A DNA stretch of 64,000 bases, from positions 806,001-870,000 of the forward strand of contig CAWAYH010000006.1 in the NCBI GenBank assembly GCA_963786195.1, written 5' to 3'. The notes beneath the pieces were generated by a model. The model was not told where the DNA came from. It made no database searches and worked only from the letters and a program-made list of their open reading frames with translations. How positions within the stretch are numbered: position 1 is the stretch's first letter; the number at the start of each line of letters is the position of its first letter. Source of the stretch: CAWAYH01 sp963786195. GTDB lineage: Bacteria; Acidobacteriota; Vicinamibacteria; Vicinamibacterales; 2-12-FULL-66-21. Position numbers and translations under genes: made by a program. Shown here in pieces: positions 1 through 10,924 of the stretch.

Positions 1-79
1 TTCGCCGGACCCGCCGCTTGCGGGGCTGGGGTTGCGGCTCGTCGACCGGTTGGTCGCTTTTCTGCGGTTCCTCGACCAT
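1..79 (-). CDS. 5' end of an unidentified gene, cut by the window edge
   Basis: On the minus strand an ATG at 77-79 opens a reading frame that runs to the edge without a stop. It begins MVEEPQKSDQP and becomes rich in Pro, Gln, Arg and Lys. It starts 14 bases after the stop of the carboxylase biotin subunit and on the same strand, so it would be the next gene of that transcription unit. No clear ribosome binding site is visible and only 26 codons are available, so no function can be given. It could be a chance frame. Confidence 0.3.
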   Translation of the reverse strand, partial: MVEEPQKSDQPVDEPQPQPRKRRVRR

Positions 80-92
80 GGTCAGGCGTGAA

Positions 93-2128
93 TCATTCGA
101 TGACAACCAGAACCCGGCCTGCCTCGACCGACGCGCCGGGGCTGACGCTCACGGACTTGACCTTGCCCGGCCTTCGGCGAGCGCAGCTCGTTCTCCATCT
201 TCATAGCTTCGACGACGACGATGCCCTGCCTGGCGGTGACGTCGTCTCCGGCGACCGACCAGCACGCGGACGATCCGCCCCGGCATCGGGGCGACGATCG
301 ACTGCTCCCCCTGGGCGTGACCGGCGGCGTCCGCAGCCCGGCGGGATCGGCGGCCGTTGACGGAAACTGCGACCGTTCGTCCATCGAGGCCCACGAGCAG
401 CTCACCGCGCGGGCCGGCGGGCGCGACCTGCAGCTCCCGGCTCGCGGTCCGCGCGCCGTCCACGATCAGTCGACAGACCGTAGTCGCCGATCCGCGCCGC
501 CTCGACCTCGAACTGGCGGCCGTCGACGCTCACGCGAAAGCGGCCCGCGCCGGCACGGCTCGATCGACACCGTGCGGGCGCGGCCGTCGCAGCTCGATCT
601 CGAGCGTCATTCGCGCAGCGCCTTCCTGCCTGGCGGTTCGCTGCCACAGGCTCGCGCCGGGACCGCCCTGCGCCTGGAGTGAGCCGACGCTCGCACGAAA
701 GTAGGTATCGAGCGCGGCGGCCACGGCGACCAGTTCCAGCTCCCCGGCGTCGAATTCGCTGAAGCTCTCACCCTGGCGTGCTCTGTCACAAGCCGATCCA
801 GCCACGTCGTGTCGTACTGCGCCGCGTGATACTCGGGCTGCCGCATGAGCCACAGGAAGAACGGGATGGTCGTGCGGATTCCGAGCACCTGATACTCACG
901 AAGCGCGCGCGCCATTCGCGCGATCGCCTCCTCGCGCGAGCCGGCCCAGGCGACGAGCTTCGCGATCATCGAATCGTAGTAGACCGGCACCGTGTATCCC
1001 GCGCTCACGCCCCCATCGTCACGAACGCCCGGACCGGACGCTGGTCGAGATCGCGCGAATGAGGCCGGGCGACGGCATGAACCCCTGGTCCGGGTCCTCG
1101 GCATAGATGCGGCACTCGATCGCATGGCCGTGCGGCGTCAGGGCGCGCGCAGGGTCGATGTCCAGCGTCTCGCCGCGCGCGATGCGGATCTGCCACTGCA
1201 CGAGATCGACGCTCGTCACCATCTCCGTGACGGGATGCTCGACCTGCAGGCGGGCGTTCATCTCGAGGAAATAGAACGCGCCGCTTTCGTCGAGCAGGAA
1301 CTCGATCGTGCCGGCATTCGTGTAGTTGACGCTTCGCGCGACCGCGGCCGCCGCGCCCGCGATTTTCTGGCGCAGCGCGGCATCGACCGCCATCGACGGC
1401 GACTCTTCGACCACTTTCTGATGGCGCCGCTGGATCGAGCACTCGCGCTCGACGAATGGAATGACGGTGCCGGACTGGTCGCCGAGCAGCTGGATCTCGA
1501 TGTGCCGCGGCCGGAGCAGGCGGCGCTCGAGGTAGATGCTCGTGTCGCCGAACGCCGCGCCCGCCTCCGATCGCGCGGCGCGAATAGACGAGGTCAGCTC
1601 GCGCGGGTCCTCGACGACGCGCATGCCCTTGCCGCCGCCGCCGGCGACGGCCTTGACGACGATGGGATAGCCGATCTCGTCGGCCATGCGCGCGATGTCT
1701 TCGTCGGGGACGCGGACGTCGAGAGGCTGCTCGATCCCGGGCACGACCGGCACGCCCGCGCGGATCGCGGCGCCGCGGGCGGCGGTCTTGCTGCCCATGA
1801 ACGAGATCGCCTCGGGCGTCGGACCGATGAACGTCAGGCCGGCGTCCCGGCACGCGCGCGCGAACGACGCGTTCTCGGCCAGGAACCCGTAGCCAGGGTG
1901 GATGGCGTCCGCGCCCGATCGCCGCGCGGCGTCGATGATGGCGTCAATCCTGAGGTAGCTGTGGACCGCTTCGCTCGCGCCGATATGGAGCGCCTGATCG
2001 GCTTCCCGCACGTGGCGCGCGTCCCGATCGCAGTCGGAGTAGACCGCGACGGTGGGCAGTCCCATCTCGCGGCACGCGCGAATGACCCTGACGGCGATTT
2101 CGCCGCGGTTGGCGATGAGAATTTTCAC
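93..2128 (-). CDS. Acyl-CoA carboxylase alpha subunit: biotin carboxylase plus biotin carrier domain (frameshifted)
   Basis: This is the biotin-dependent half of a propionyl-, methylcrotonyl- or acetyl-CoA-type carboxylase. It carboxylates its own biotin with ATP and bicarbonate and passes the carboxyl group to the beta subunit. The start shows the biotin carboxylase opening MKILIANRGEIAVRVIRACRE, the ATP-grasp glycine loop GGGGKGMR near residue 165 and RLQVEHPVTE near 290. The biotinyl site VEAMKMEN lies near the C-terminus, and the frame ends GRVLVVIE then TGA at 93-95. The first 370 codons are clean. From about 1020 to 93 the reading frame changes at least five times while recognisable sequence continues in other frames. 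Substrate cannot be told from sequence. The beta subunit lies 10 kb away at 12245-13785, although such genes are usually adjacent. Confidence 0.85.
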
Positions 2129-2238
2129 GAAACGTGGCTTCAGGGCAGGGAAAAAGGCCGGATCACCCGTTGTGCCGGCTCGGGCATTCGCTGCTTATTC
2201 TAGCGCGTAATTAGGTTCTCACAGCCAGCTTCCAGTTG

Positions 2239-2270
2239 GTGCTTCTCCGGCGGGTTCTTGTCGCGCTGCG
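2239..2270 (-). pseudogene. Possible relic of the 3' end of the carboxyltransferase (pccB-like) gene
   Basis: Thirty of 32 bases match the 3' end of the intact carboxyltransferase gene (12263-12294) and its truncated copy (from 9401). On the minus strand the frame reads QRDKNPPEKH against KRDKNPPKKH in the intact gene. Similarity stops abruptly on both sides. It lies just upstream of the alpha-subunit start, where a beta-subunit gene would be expected to end in an intact operon. A coincidental match is possible but unlikely at this length. Confidence 0.45.
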
Positions 2271-2314
2271 CCCACCATAACGGCGCTGCAGGTTAGGGGT
2301 GGCGCGGGCGGGTC

Positions 2315-3984
2315 TTACCGGACTTCAGCTACGGCTGATCCAAGACGATCCGCGCCCGCATCGTAAACCACCACCTTTACGTAGCGCGGCCTCGCCGTTA
2401 CGTCGACGCGTCCCGAGAACATCACACCCTCATGACCGATACGCTCGTAGCTCTCGGGCGTAAGATTCAACTCCACCTTCTGTCGCAATTCGCCAACCGA
2501 CTTCTTGCGAGAATCGCCTACAAACACGGCCACATCGAGCGACGCACGTCGCCGGCCATCCACTTCCGTGAAGGCTATCGAAGAAGGGGGAATTTGAACT
2601 TTCACTGACAATCCCGATCCGCTCTTCGTGGGCAGATCTTCGAACGCTACGGACAGTTCGATCGGAATGTCCCGGATAAGGGGTCCATACGCTCCCGCAG
2701 ATCCGATGCGCGCGTTCGCCACATATTCGCGCGTGTCCCGCAGTTGTCCATCGCGGCGCGCGTAGTATCCGTGACGATACATGACGGCGACATCAGGGCG
2801 TCTCACCTCGACTCGTATCTTTCTGAATCGCTCGTCAGCGGGGGTGTCCCGAGGATAGTACCCAGCAAGTATTGAACCTGGGTGGCCCGCTCGATGCGCT
2901 CAAGCGTCCGGTCTGCGTATTCATACGTTGACGCAATACCTCCGGTATCCTCGGCGATCAGCCTCGAATTGGCGTTCGCGTCGAGCTGCCGCCACGAGGG
3001 CCCCTGAAAGATCACCGATCTGCCCGAGCGCATCCAGGACGTAGCGATGCCACCGGTGTGAATGATTGAGAGACTGACGCGCGCGTCGGCAGCCAGCCGG
3101 ACGAGTCGCTCGGACGCAGAGGGCATGAGGCCGAGCAGACCCTCCGTTGAGATCAAGATGACGTGTTTTTCGCCGTCGACGAGCCGTAAATACTCGACGG
3201 CCGCATGAAGCTTCTCCAGGTCCTGACGCGCAGAGGCGTTATAGACAAAGCCCCGTTTCGATCCATCGTCTCCTTCGCGGAGCGCACGCAGCAGCATGTC
3301 GCGTTCGTATGCCGAAAGGACTACATCGTCAGGAGGAAGCACTGTCAGCGATCGCAGTGGCGGCACGCCCGGGAAGTCAAAGAGGCTGTCGATTTTTGCC
3401 TGCGCCCCGGATGGAGGCTCGCTGCTGCCGTAAGCCAGGGTCAGTCCGCTGAACCAGTGATCGAGCAGGGCCTCGACGTACTCATATCGTTCGCGATATC
3501 GCTCGATGAGGCGGAGGACCGGTTCGCGCTCAGTCGTGAGTTCGCTGATGCGATCGTAGGCCGCAACGGCGAGACGATCGCTCGGCAGCGTCCGATGCCT
3601 GACGAAGGCGAGGATAGCGTCGAGCCCCTTCGCCGGGTGCTGCAATCTGCCTCGGCCCAGGACGAACACGAAGTTTCGCGGCCGGTTGGCGGCCATCGAC
3701 GCAGTGCCTGATACGGGTGTTCCGTCCGCACCCTTGTCCCTTCCGCGATCGACAAGCTCGAAATACTCGATCGTCTGCCGCACGCCGTCTTCAAGGACCG
3801 TGAAGTCCTCGCGCGTCAAATCGCGGACTGCCGTGCCATCACGAGCAACGACCCGCACGTCGAGGGGAACAAACGCAACCCCAGCCCGAAACGGCTGAGG
3901 GCGTTGTTCCTGGTGAGCGAGGAACGAGGCACCCGCCAGAAGGCATGCAACCGAAGTCCAGAGGACTGATCTCGTTTGCGTCAC
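2315..3984 (-). CDS. VWFA-related acidobacterial exported protein, copy 1 (one frameshift)
   Basis: The protein belongs to the acidobacterial VWFA-related family, exported proteins with a von Willebrand A-like fold and unknown role. I place the start at the GTG at 3982-3984, 14 bases after the preceding gene; it gives MTQTRSVLWTSVACLLAGASF, a plausible signal peptide. The mature part opens with the family hallmark FVPLDVRVVARDG followed by FTVLEDGVRQTIEYF. Near 2806-2860 the frame shifts: upstream ends in QYLLG, and VMYRHGYYARRDG resumes in another frame, exactly as in the uninterrupted neighbour (QYLLAYYP, VLYRHGYQQR). The C-terminal 160 residues form a beta-rich tail. The tandem paralogue lies at 3998-5657. 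Confidence 0.8.
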
Positions 3985-3997
3985 CCGACCGAACTCG

Positions 3998-5657
3998 TCA
4001 GTCGTCTTGCGCCTGGTTTCCCGTTCGACGCGCGAGGATATCGTCAAGGATCGTCGCAAACGCCGTGTAGGGGATTGCTCCACTTTCTCGGCGAATGACT
4101 TCGAACACGCCCGCGTCGCTCACTCTGCCAAACAGAAAAGTAGGCGTGCCTGTAATTCCAACGCGCGTCGCGAACTGTCCTTTGAGTGCGACGTCGTTCA
4201 AGGAGACGATGGAGTTCAGCCCAGCAGGCGACCTACGCGTTTCCGATTTGACGGCGAGATCGACGTCGGCAACGTGACGATCCCCGCGCTTCGTGAAGAC
4301 GATGCGCGAGGCATCGAACGAGACGCGGACCCGGAGGGAGGTGCCCTCTGCTGAACGGGCAACGGTGACGTCATCCACTCTCGTTCGTCCCCGGTACCAC
4401 GGGTACTGACACCCTGCTTCGGAGGTCCGAGACGATGTCGGCGATGCGGTTCTCGGCGATCGTGCGCCGGAGGTCTTCGGGGTCGGTTGGTAGCGGCCGC
4501 TGCTGGTATCCATGCCGATACAGCACCGTGAGTCCCGGTTTCATGACGGTGATCCTTATGATCCGGTGCCGGTCGTCCGCCGCTGCGGTGAGCGGGTAAT
4601 ACGCCAGCAGATACTGGAAGCGCGTAAGGCGATCGAGATTCGCAAGGGGTTTCCGTGCGTCCTGATAGAACGCGGTCATGCTTCCACCGGTCTGTCGCGC
4701 CGCCAGTCGGTGATCGCCCGCAGCGAAGATCTTGAAGCTCTCTACGTTGCTCAACAATGGTCGGCTGGACAACTTACCCTTCGTCATGGGCAAACCAGGC
4801 ACACCCCCGGTATTGATGAAGGAGAGCGCGACGCGTGCGCCCGTCGCGAGGCGGACCAGATGATGATGATTCGGGTCGTCGATCAGGCCGAAGAACGGTA
4901 TCGGCTTTTCCGACACGAAAACGAGCTGCTTCTCTCCCTTGACCTGGCGAAGGTACTCAATCGCGCCGAAGATGTAACTCACGTCATCGAACGGATACTT
5001 GAGGGTGCCGACGGCGCCCGGCAGGAGCCGAACCGGCGGCATCACCGGTGTGTCGAAGAACGCGTCGATCATGCCGCGCGTGTCCGGAGTCAGCCAGATT
5101 GCGCCGGACGCTCTGACAAAGAGTCCCCTGATGTGCGAGTCGATGTCTTCATGTCGATCGCGATAACGCTCCAGCACCCGAATCAGCGCACGATGATCGG
5201 TTGTCAGCTGAGTCGCGCGCTGATACGCGATCACGGCCACCTGATCCTCGGGCATGACGTTCGAGCGGAGGAACTCGATCAGCGCATCGAGCGCCTTGAC
5301 AGGCTTGTTCAGCAGCCCGCGCCCCAGGACGATGACGAACGTGCGATGCGGCGTCGCGGCGGCGGCGAGCGGCGACAGCGGATCGATTGGCGCTGGATTC
5401 GTCGACGACTGTGTCAGGAAGTATGCGATCTCCTGCGGTACGTCGTCCTCAAAGACCGCGAAGTCGCTCGCGACGAGGTTCGTGACGGGATTGCCGTCAC
5501 GGTCGACGACGCGGACGTCGAGAGGGACGAGGGTGACGCCGGTTCGAATCTGTGCGGAAGTGTGGGCGTAGGCGGCGACCGCCAGCGTCAGAGCCAGCCA
5601 GCGTGCATGATGCCGAGTCACGGCGGTGCGCTCGCGGAGCCTTCTGGCGAGCATCAC
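3998..5657 (-). CDS. VWFA-related acidobacterial exported protein, copy 2 (one frameshift)
   Basis: Tandem paralogue of the gene at 2315-3984, from the same acidobacterial VWFA-related family of unknown function. The start at 5657 gives a twin-Arg-rich n-region and the hydrophobic stretch WLALTLAVAAYAHTSA, a likely signal peptide. Domain landmarks are VTLVPLDVRVVDRDG, FAVFEDDVPQEIAYF, FVIVLGRGLLNKP and QYLLAYYP. The frame breaks between about 4371 and 4440. The tail then continues as VDDVTVARSAEGTSLRVRVS and ends NQAQDD at 3998. Two adjacent copies on the same strand suggest a local duplication, although the proteins have diverged. Confidence 0.8.
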
Positions 5658-6109
5658 GAGGAAGATAAAGCGGTGGCGAGCTGGCGGTCAACTGGAGGCC
5701 TGAACGATCCGCGAACGCCGACGGCGCGGCCCGGTCGTCTCGGGCCTCCCGCTTCGCGCCGCGGAAAAACGGCCCTTCCGCGCGTGTGCTTACGATGTCG
5801 GCGTCGGCTCGGGTGATCCGCACGCTGGTGAACAATCGGTTGGGCAGCCGGATAGCACGCGCGCCGGCGGCGAATCGGCGCCGACGCCGATCGTTGGCGC
5901 TGCATGGCCGTTTTACAGACTTCGCTGATCGCGGCGCTCAGAGGTCGGCCCGATCCGACCGGCCCGCGCCGTCGGCATGATTGCGCCGTATTGGCGTACG
6001 TCGCCGCCGCAGCTTCACGTTCGCAGCTGCAGAGAGACCGGTGCTACGAACCACGAACCACGAGCTACCGAGCTACGAACCCCGAGCTACGAACTACGAG
6101 CTACGAGCT
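5658..6109. other. 450-bp non-coding stretch between the ADOP and VWFA genes
   Basis: I see no convincing gene here. The part next to 6110 holds a heptad array (6044-6107) flanked by a 17-bp direct repeat. The rest (5660-6010) is GC-rich with no frame matching a known family. It should contain the promoter of the minus-strand VWFA gene near 5660-5750, but I cannot single one out. Confidence 0.5.
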
Positions 6110-6122
6110 TCACGTTCGCAGC
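6011..6122. repeat. 17-bp direct repeat flanking a heptad array
   Basis: The 17-mer AGCTTCACGTTCGCAGC occurs at 6011-6027 and again, identical, at 6106-6122. The second copy contains the stop codon of the ADOP gene (6110-6112). Between them lies the CTACGAR heptad array. The arrangement looks like a target-site duplication around an inserted array, or slippage that copied the gene end. Confidence 0.75.
6044..6107. repeat. Degenerate heptad tandem array, unit CTACGAR
   Basis: Nine consecutive units of CTACGAA, CCACGAA, CCACGAG, CTACGAG or close variants, one of them 8 bases long, immediately downstream of the ADOP permease gene. No coding frame is supported here. Confidence 0.85.
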
Positions 6123-8776
6123 ACGCTGGCAGGATCGACGTTCCGCGGCACGCCGGGCCGGCAGGATGCTGGCCGCTGACGGCACTCACGCCCAGGACGA
6201 CGATGACGACGGCGAGCGTCAGGGGATCGAGCAGGCGTCACGCCGAAGAGTTGCTTCTGGATCACGCGGCCGAGCGCCTGAGCGCGCGAGCGACGCCAAG
6301 CACGCCGCCGAGGCCGGCCAGCAGCAGCGCGCGGCCGACGATCATCCGCAGGACGTCGCCCGCGCGCGCGCCGAGCGCCATGCGGATGCTGATTTCGCGG
6401 CGGCGCTGGGCGACGGTGTAGCTCATGACGCCGAAGATGCCGGTCGCGGCGAGCGCGAGCGCGACGCCGGCAAAGAGCATCACCAGCGAGGCGTAGAACC
6501 GCGGCCGCGCCACCGATCGCGCCACGAGCTGCTCGAGCGGCGTGAAGTCGGGAATCGCCAGATTCGGGTCGATGACCGCGGACCAGCGGATCTGCGGACG
6601 CCACGAGCACAGCGGATCGTTCGTCGTCCGGACGACGATCCGGATCGATCGGCGTCGTGGCCTGCGCGTACGGCGCGAACAGCTGCGGCGCGGCCTCCTG
6701 GCCGGGATCGCGTTGCCGCGACGTCGCCGACGACCCCGACGACCTCGCGACGTGCTGTTGCCGACGACGACGCGTTTGCCGAGCGGATCCTCGCGGGGGA
6801 ACCATCGGCGGACGGCCGCTTCATTGATGATCGCGACCTTCGGCGCCTCGGCCGTGATCGCGGTCCGTGAACAGCCGGCCGCGTTTGAGCGGCGTGCCGA
6901 TCGCGCGGAAGTAATCCGGCGTGACGCTGGCGATCGCGATCTCGGCGTTGACGTTCGGCGGTGGCGGCGGCGCGCCTACCACCGCGAAGTTGAGGATCGA
7001 GCCGAGACCGCTCAGCGGCAGCACGGTGGCCGGCGCCGACGGACGTGACGCCGGGAAGCGCGCGCAGGCGCTCCTCGAGCTGCGTCGACGCGGTTGCGTA
7101 GTTGCGGCGCACCCTTGATACGCCTGCCCCTGCATCGTCAATCTGAACGTCATCGCGTGATCGGTCTGGAAGCCGGGCTGGACCCGCGTCAGCTCGACGA
7201 AGCTGCGGATCAGCAGACCTGCGCCGACGAGCAGCACGACCGCGAGCGCCATCTCCGCGACGACGAGCGCGGCGCGCGTCGCGCTGACCGCTGCGAGCCC
7301 GTCGCCGCTGCGGCCGCCTTCGCGCAACGACTGCGTCAGGCGGCCGCGCGTCATGTGCAGCGCGGGCAGCACGCTGAAGACGACGCTCGTCAGGAGTGAC
7401 ACGGCGAGCGTGAAGAGCACGACCGTCGGCGTCGAGGCCGACTTCGCTCGAGGCGCGGGATGTCGGCCGGCTGCGCGGCGACGAGCGTTCGCGTGCCCCA
7501 GTAGCGCGATGGCAAGACCACAGCGCGCCGCCGGCCAGCCCGAGCACGACGGCTTCGGTGAGCAGCTGACGCAACAGTCGCACGCGGCCGGCGCCCAGTG
7601 CGGCGCGGACGGCGAGTTCCTCGTGCCGCGCCGATGCGCGCGCGAGCAGCAGGTTGGCGACGTTGACGCAGGCGACCAGCAGGACGAAGCCCACCGCGCC
7701 CATGAGGACCAGCAGCGGCGTCCGTACGTCGCCGACGATCAACTGGTGCAGGCCGATCCCGTTGAACGTCAGCCCGTCGTTCGTGCGCGGGAACGTGGTC
7801 TGCAGCTGGCTGCCGACTCCGGCGCAGGTCATCGTCCACCTGTTTCGGCGCAATGCCCGCCCGCGCCCGACCGATGACGGCGAGGAATTCCGACCGTCGT
7901 GCCGTTCTCCGTTGTCGGACTGAACCGTCTCGTCGTACTCGAGCGGCGCATACATGTCCGCCTCGGCCATCGTGCGCGCGCCCGGAGCCAGCACGCCGAC
8001 GATCGTGTACGGATTCGCCGCCGACGGACACGGTGCGGCCGAGCACGCTCCGATCGCCGCCGAACGTCCGCTGCCAGAACCCGTGATCGAGGACGGCGAC
8101 GCTGCCGCGGCCCGGCTGATGCTCTTCTGCAAGGAAGCCGCGGCCGACCGCGAAGGCGAAGGCCGAGCATGCCGAACAGGCCGTCGCTGACGTTCGACGC
8201 CGCGAACTTCGCGCGGCTCGCCGGCGCCGAGCAACGGTGAAGATGCCGGTCGAGTAGGCCTCGACCTGCTCGAAGACGCGATTGTCCTGCGCGCACGCTG
8301 GCGAAGTCCGGCGCGGACACGCTCGAATACATCGTCCCGTCCGGATAGAGCATCCGCACTTTGTAGAGACGATCGGGCTCGCGGTACGGCAGCGACTGCA
8401 GCAGCACGCCGTGCACGACGCTGAAGATCGCGCTCGTCGCGCCGATGCCGAGCGCGAGCGTGGCGACGGCGATCGTCGTGAACCCGGGCGTCCGGCGCAG
8501 CATCCGCAGCGCGTACTCGACGTCCTGCCGCAGCTCGGACACAAACTCCGTTCGTGCCATGTTCCGCTCCCGTCGCTCGCTGATGACGACGCACGCCTGC
8601 CGTGAGTCTTCGTAGTCGCCGAACCGGCGCAGGGCGAGCTGCCGCGCGCGCTCGGGCGTCTCGCCGCGCTCGACGAGCTCGCGGACCCGCATCTCGAGAT
8701 GAAACGACAGCTCCGCGTCGACGTCGCTGTCTGGCTCGGGACCAAGCGGCCGGCGGAACCGCCGCCACCGCGCCAT
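6110..8776 (-). CDS. ADOP-family ABC transporter permease (MacB-like, multiple frameshifts)
   Basis: Acidobacterial duplicated orphan permease: a MacB/FtsX-type membrane protein that is encoded without its own ATPase and usually paired with a PadR regulator. The ATG at 8774-8776 has AGGAG upstream and opens MARWRRFRRPLGPEPDSD. Then come AELSFHLEMRVRELVERGE and a first membrane segment TIAVATLALGIGATSAIFS. Further conserved pieces appear in different frames: VGFVLLVACVNVANLLLARA, GLLIRSFVELTRVQPGF, ATGIFGVMSYTVAQRRREIS and the end VDPASVLRT. Total length (about 885 codons) fits the family, so I read it as one gene with five or more indels. The transported substrate is unknown. The heptad array starts exactly at its 3' end. 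Confidence 0.8.
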
Positions 8777-8789
8777 TGGGTCTGATCTC

Positions 8790-9142
8790 CTATTCGCGCG
8801 GTTGCAGCGTCGAGCGCCGCGAACACGGCCGCGGCATAGCGGCGCCAGTTGTCGGCCTCGACACGCAGCCGCGCGCGGCCCTGTCCTGGTCAGCGCGTAG
8901 AACTTCGCGTGGCGGTTGTTCTCGGACGGGCCCCAGCCGGCCGTCACCCAGCCGCGCTCCTCGAGCCGGTGCAGCGCGGGATAGAGCGTCCCCTCGCCCA
9001 CCGCCAGCGCGTCGTTCGTGGCGATCTCGATCCAGCGCGCCACGGCGTAGCCGTGCTTGGCGCCGCTCCCGAGCGCGGTGAGGATCAGCAGGTCGAGCGT
9101 CCCTCGGAGGATGTCCGGCGCCGGCAGCGGCTGCTTCTCCAT
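8790..9142 (-). CDS. PadR-family transcriptional regulator (frameshifted)
   Basis: Winged-helix regulator of the PadR type that accompanies ADOP permeases. The ATG at 9140-9142 gives MEKQPLPAPDILRGTLDLLI, then HGYAVARWIEIATND, GEGTLYPALHRLEERGW and NNRHAKFYALTRTG, the diagnostic PadR DNA-binding region. After ALTRTG the frame slips: RLRVEADNWRRYAAAVFAAL continues in another frame and the protein probably ends at the TAG at 8790-8792, 13 bases before the permease start. The tight spacing implies co-transcription with the permease, which PadR proteins of this kind are expected to control. Confidence 0.8.
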
Positions 9143-9195
9143 CGAAACCCGAGGGGAAGATACCGTGCCGACCCCTCGGAACGCAAGGGGGACGG

Positions 9196-9268
9196 GCTCG
9201 GCGCTCGGCGCTGGGCGCTCGGGGCTCGGGGCCCGGGAGCTCGGGAACTCGGGAGCTCGGGGCTCGGC
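9196..9268. repeat. Degenerate 7-8-bp tandem array, unit GCTCGGG
   Basis: About ten head-to-tail units of GCTCGGC, GCTCGGG, AGCTCGGG and close variants, upstream of the PadR gene in the 250-bp gap before the truncated carboxyltransferase copy. Unit length moves from 7 to 8 along the array. Confidence 0.8.
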
Positions 9269-9391
9269 CCACCTGGCGCGCAAGGCCCTCACGCGTGACA
9301 AGTGCTTTTGGCCTGAGCACCAGGTGGGGCTGTTCGCGGACGGGGCCCGCCAAGGCGATTTACATCTGATTGATACGCTCTACTACAGCGG

Positions 9392-9952
9392 AATATTGCC
9401 GTGCTTCTTCGGCGGGTTCTTGTCGCGCTTCGTCTCGAGCGTGGCGAGCGCCGCGATCAGCTTCATCCGCGTCTGGCGCGGACGAATCACCTCGTCCACG
9501 AACCCTCGCGACGCCGCGACGTACGGGTTCGCGAACTTCTCGCGGAACTCCGCCACCCGCTTCGCGCGCTGCGCCGCCGGATCGGCCGCCGTCTCGAGCT
9601 CGCGCTTGTACAGGATGTTGACCGCGCCCTCGGGACCCATCACCGCAATCTCCGCCGTGGGCCAGGCGAAGTTGACGTCGGTGCGGATGTGCTTGCTCGA
9701 CATGACGCAGTACGCGCCACCGTGCACGCCTTCCGCGTGATGACGGTCACCTTCGGCACCGTCGCTTCCGCGAACGCGAATAGCAGCTTCGCGCCGTGCC
9801 GGATGATCCCGCCGTACTCCTGACGGGTCCCGGGCAGGAAGCCCGGCACGTCCTCGAACGTCACCAGCGGGATGTTGAACGCGTCGCAGAAGCGCACGAA
9901 CCGCGCGCCCTTGACCGACGCGTCGATGTCCAGCGTCCCGGCGAGGTGCGCC
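9392..9952 (-). pseudogene. Truncated, nearly identical copy of the carboxyltransferase beta gene (3' part)
   Basis: About 560 bases match 12254-12812 of the intact carboxyltransferase gene almost perfectly. I count only a handful of substitutions plus a small indel near 9718, which breaks the frame at the sequence matching KAYGGAYCVMSSK. The copy keeps the 3' end (TKRDKNPPKKHGNIPL) and loses everything upstream of about residue 280. Similarity ends abruptly near 9952. It has no start and cannot make a complete enzyme, so it is a recent partial duplication or an assembly artefact. Confidence 0.85.
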
Positions 9953-10070
9953 TTGGCCACCTCTCCGAGAGTCCGGCCGGGCAGCCTTGCTGATGCTACG
10001 CGTCTCGATTGAACACCGGGACGAAGCCTGTCTCCTGAAAAGCAGTCAGGCAGCCCCTCCACGTTGGGAA

Positions 10071-10868
10071 TTACTTCGATTGCTCAGTCGAACCGCGGAC
10101 GACATGGATGTTCAGTACGTAGTCGTTTGTCATTGGTCCGTAAAAGAGCTGCCATGAGAACTTCGTACTCGACGACGACAGCAGGCGCACAAGGGCGGCT
10201 CGGGCGGATTCGTTCGTCACAGAGCCTTCCACGCGAGTGTTAGCAAGCCAGTTGAGTGGTGTGGTACCGGCTTTTAGAGAAACCCGCGCCGATTTACTGA
10301 CTTGTGCCAGAATCGTTTCGAGCTGTTCATACGCCGTTCTCGTTCCTGCGGGTGCCGAGACAATCGTGTCCAGCACCGGATTGTGCTGTTGGATGGACCC
10401 TTGAAGATTCCGCGACATCGACGGCACGACATGAAACACCGATCCCGTGCGAAGAAGCCGGAACACACCCGGGTTCCCGGTTGAGTTATGAGCTTGAACA
10501 ACTCGTTCGAGGACTCCCGCCTCTTGCGGGGCGAGTGCCCCACTCTGGATCGTGTAGTCGACGCTGAATGGCCCTCCGCGTGGAACCAATACTCTGGGCT
10601 TTTGGGAATCGTAGTCTTTACGCACGGCTTGCGTGACGTCTGACATCTCGTTCGGATCCACGTATGGCGGGTCTTCATAAGTGATCACCCAACCATGTCG
10701 CTTTTCGAGTATCTCAATGGCACTGGCCATCGGCCGCGGATCGTCCACGCTGATCCTGAGCGCCTGGCTCTGCATTCCAGCCGTCGACACAGCCTCAAAG
10801 GTGCAGAACACGGCTGGCAAGAGCAGGGTGAGAAACGTGCGTCTTGCTCCGAACTCATTCACATGCAT
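10071..10868 (-). CDS. Secreted protein of unknown function
   Basis: Not a family I recognise. The start at 10868 is chosen because GGGAG lies seven bases upstream and the product begins MHVNEFGARRTFLTLLLPAVF, a good signal peptide. An alternative ATG at 10926-10928 overlaps the stop of the upstream gene as ATGA and would add 20 residues. The mature protein has about 240 residues and no membrane segment. It includes MASAIEILEKRHGWVITYEDPPY, seen in outline in proteins with a secretin/TonB short N-terminal-like fold, which is only a weak hint. It is probably co-transcribed with the gene at 10925-11905. Base composition is less GC-rich than the surroundings. Confidence 0.6.
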   Translation of the reverse strand: MHVNEFGARRTFLTLLLPAVFCTFEAVSTAGMQSQALRISVDDPRPMASAIEILEKRHGWVITYEDPPYVDPNEMSDVTQAVRKDYDSQKPRVLVPRGGPFSVDYTIQSGALAPQEAGVLERVVQAHNSTGNPGVFRLLRTGSVFHVVPSMSRNLQGSIQQHNPVLDTIVSAPAGTRTAYEQLETILAQVSKSARVSLKAGTTPLNWLANTRVEGSVTNESARAALVRLLSSSSTKFSWQLFYGPMTNDYVLNIHVVRGSTEQSK

Positions 10869-10924
10869 GCTCGTCTCCCGTCGCCACGCACGGCCCATCG
10901 CTGGGTCACGGAGCTGTAGAAGGG

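Noticed and set aside
992..2203. 403-codon plus-strand frame opposite the biotin carboxylase gene
   Set aside because: Arg/Asp/Ala/His-rich composition typical of the antisense of a GC-rich gene; the minus-strand frame has clear family motifs.
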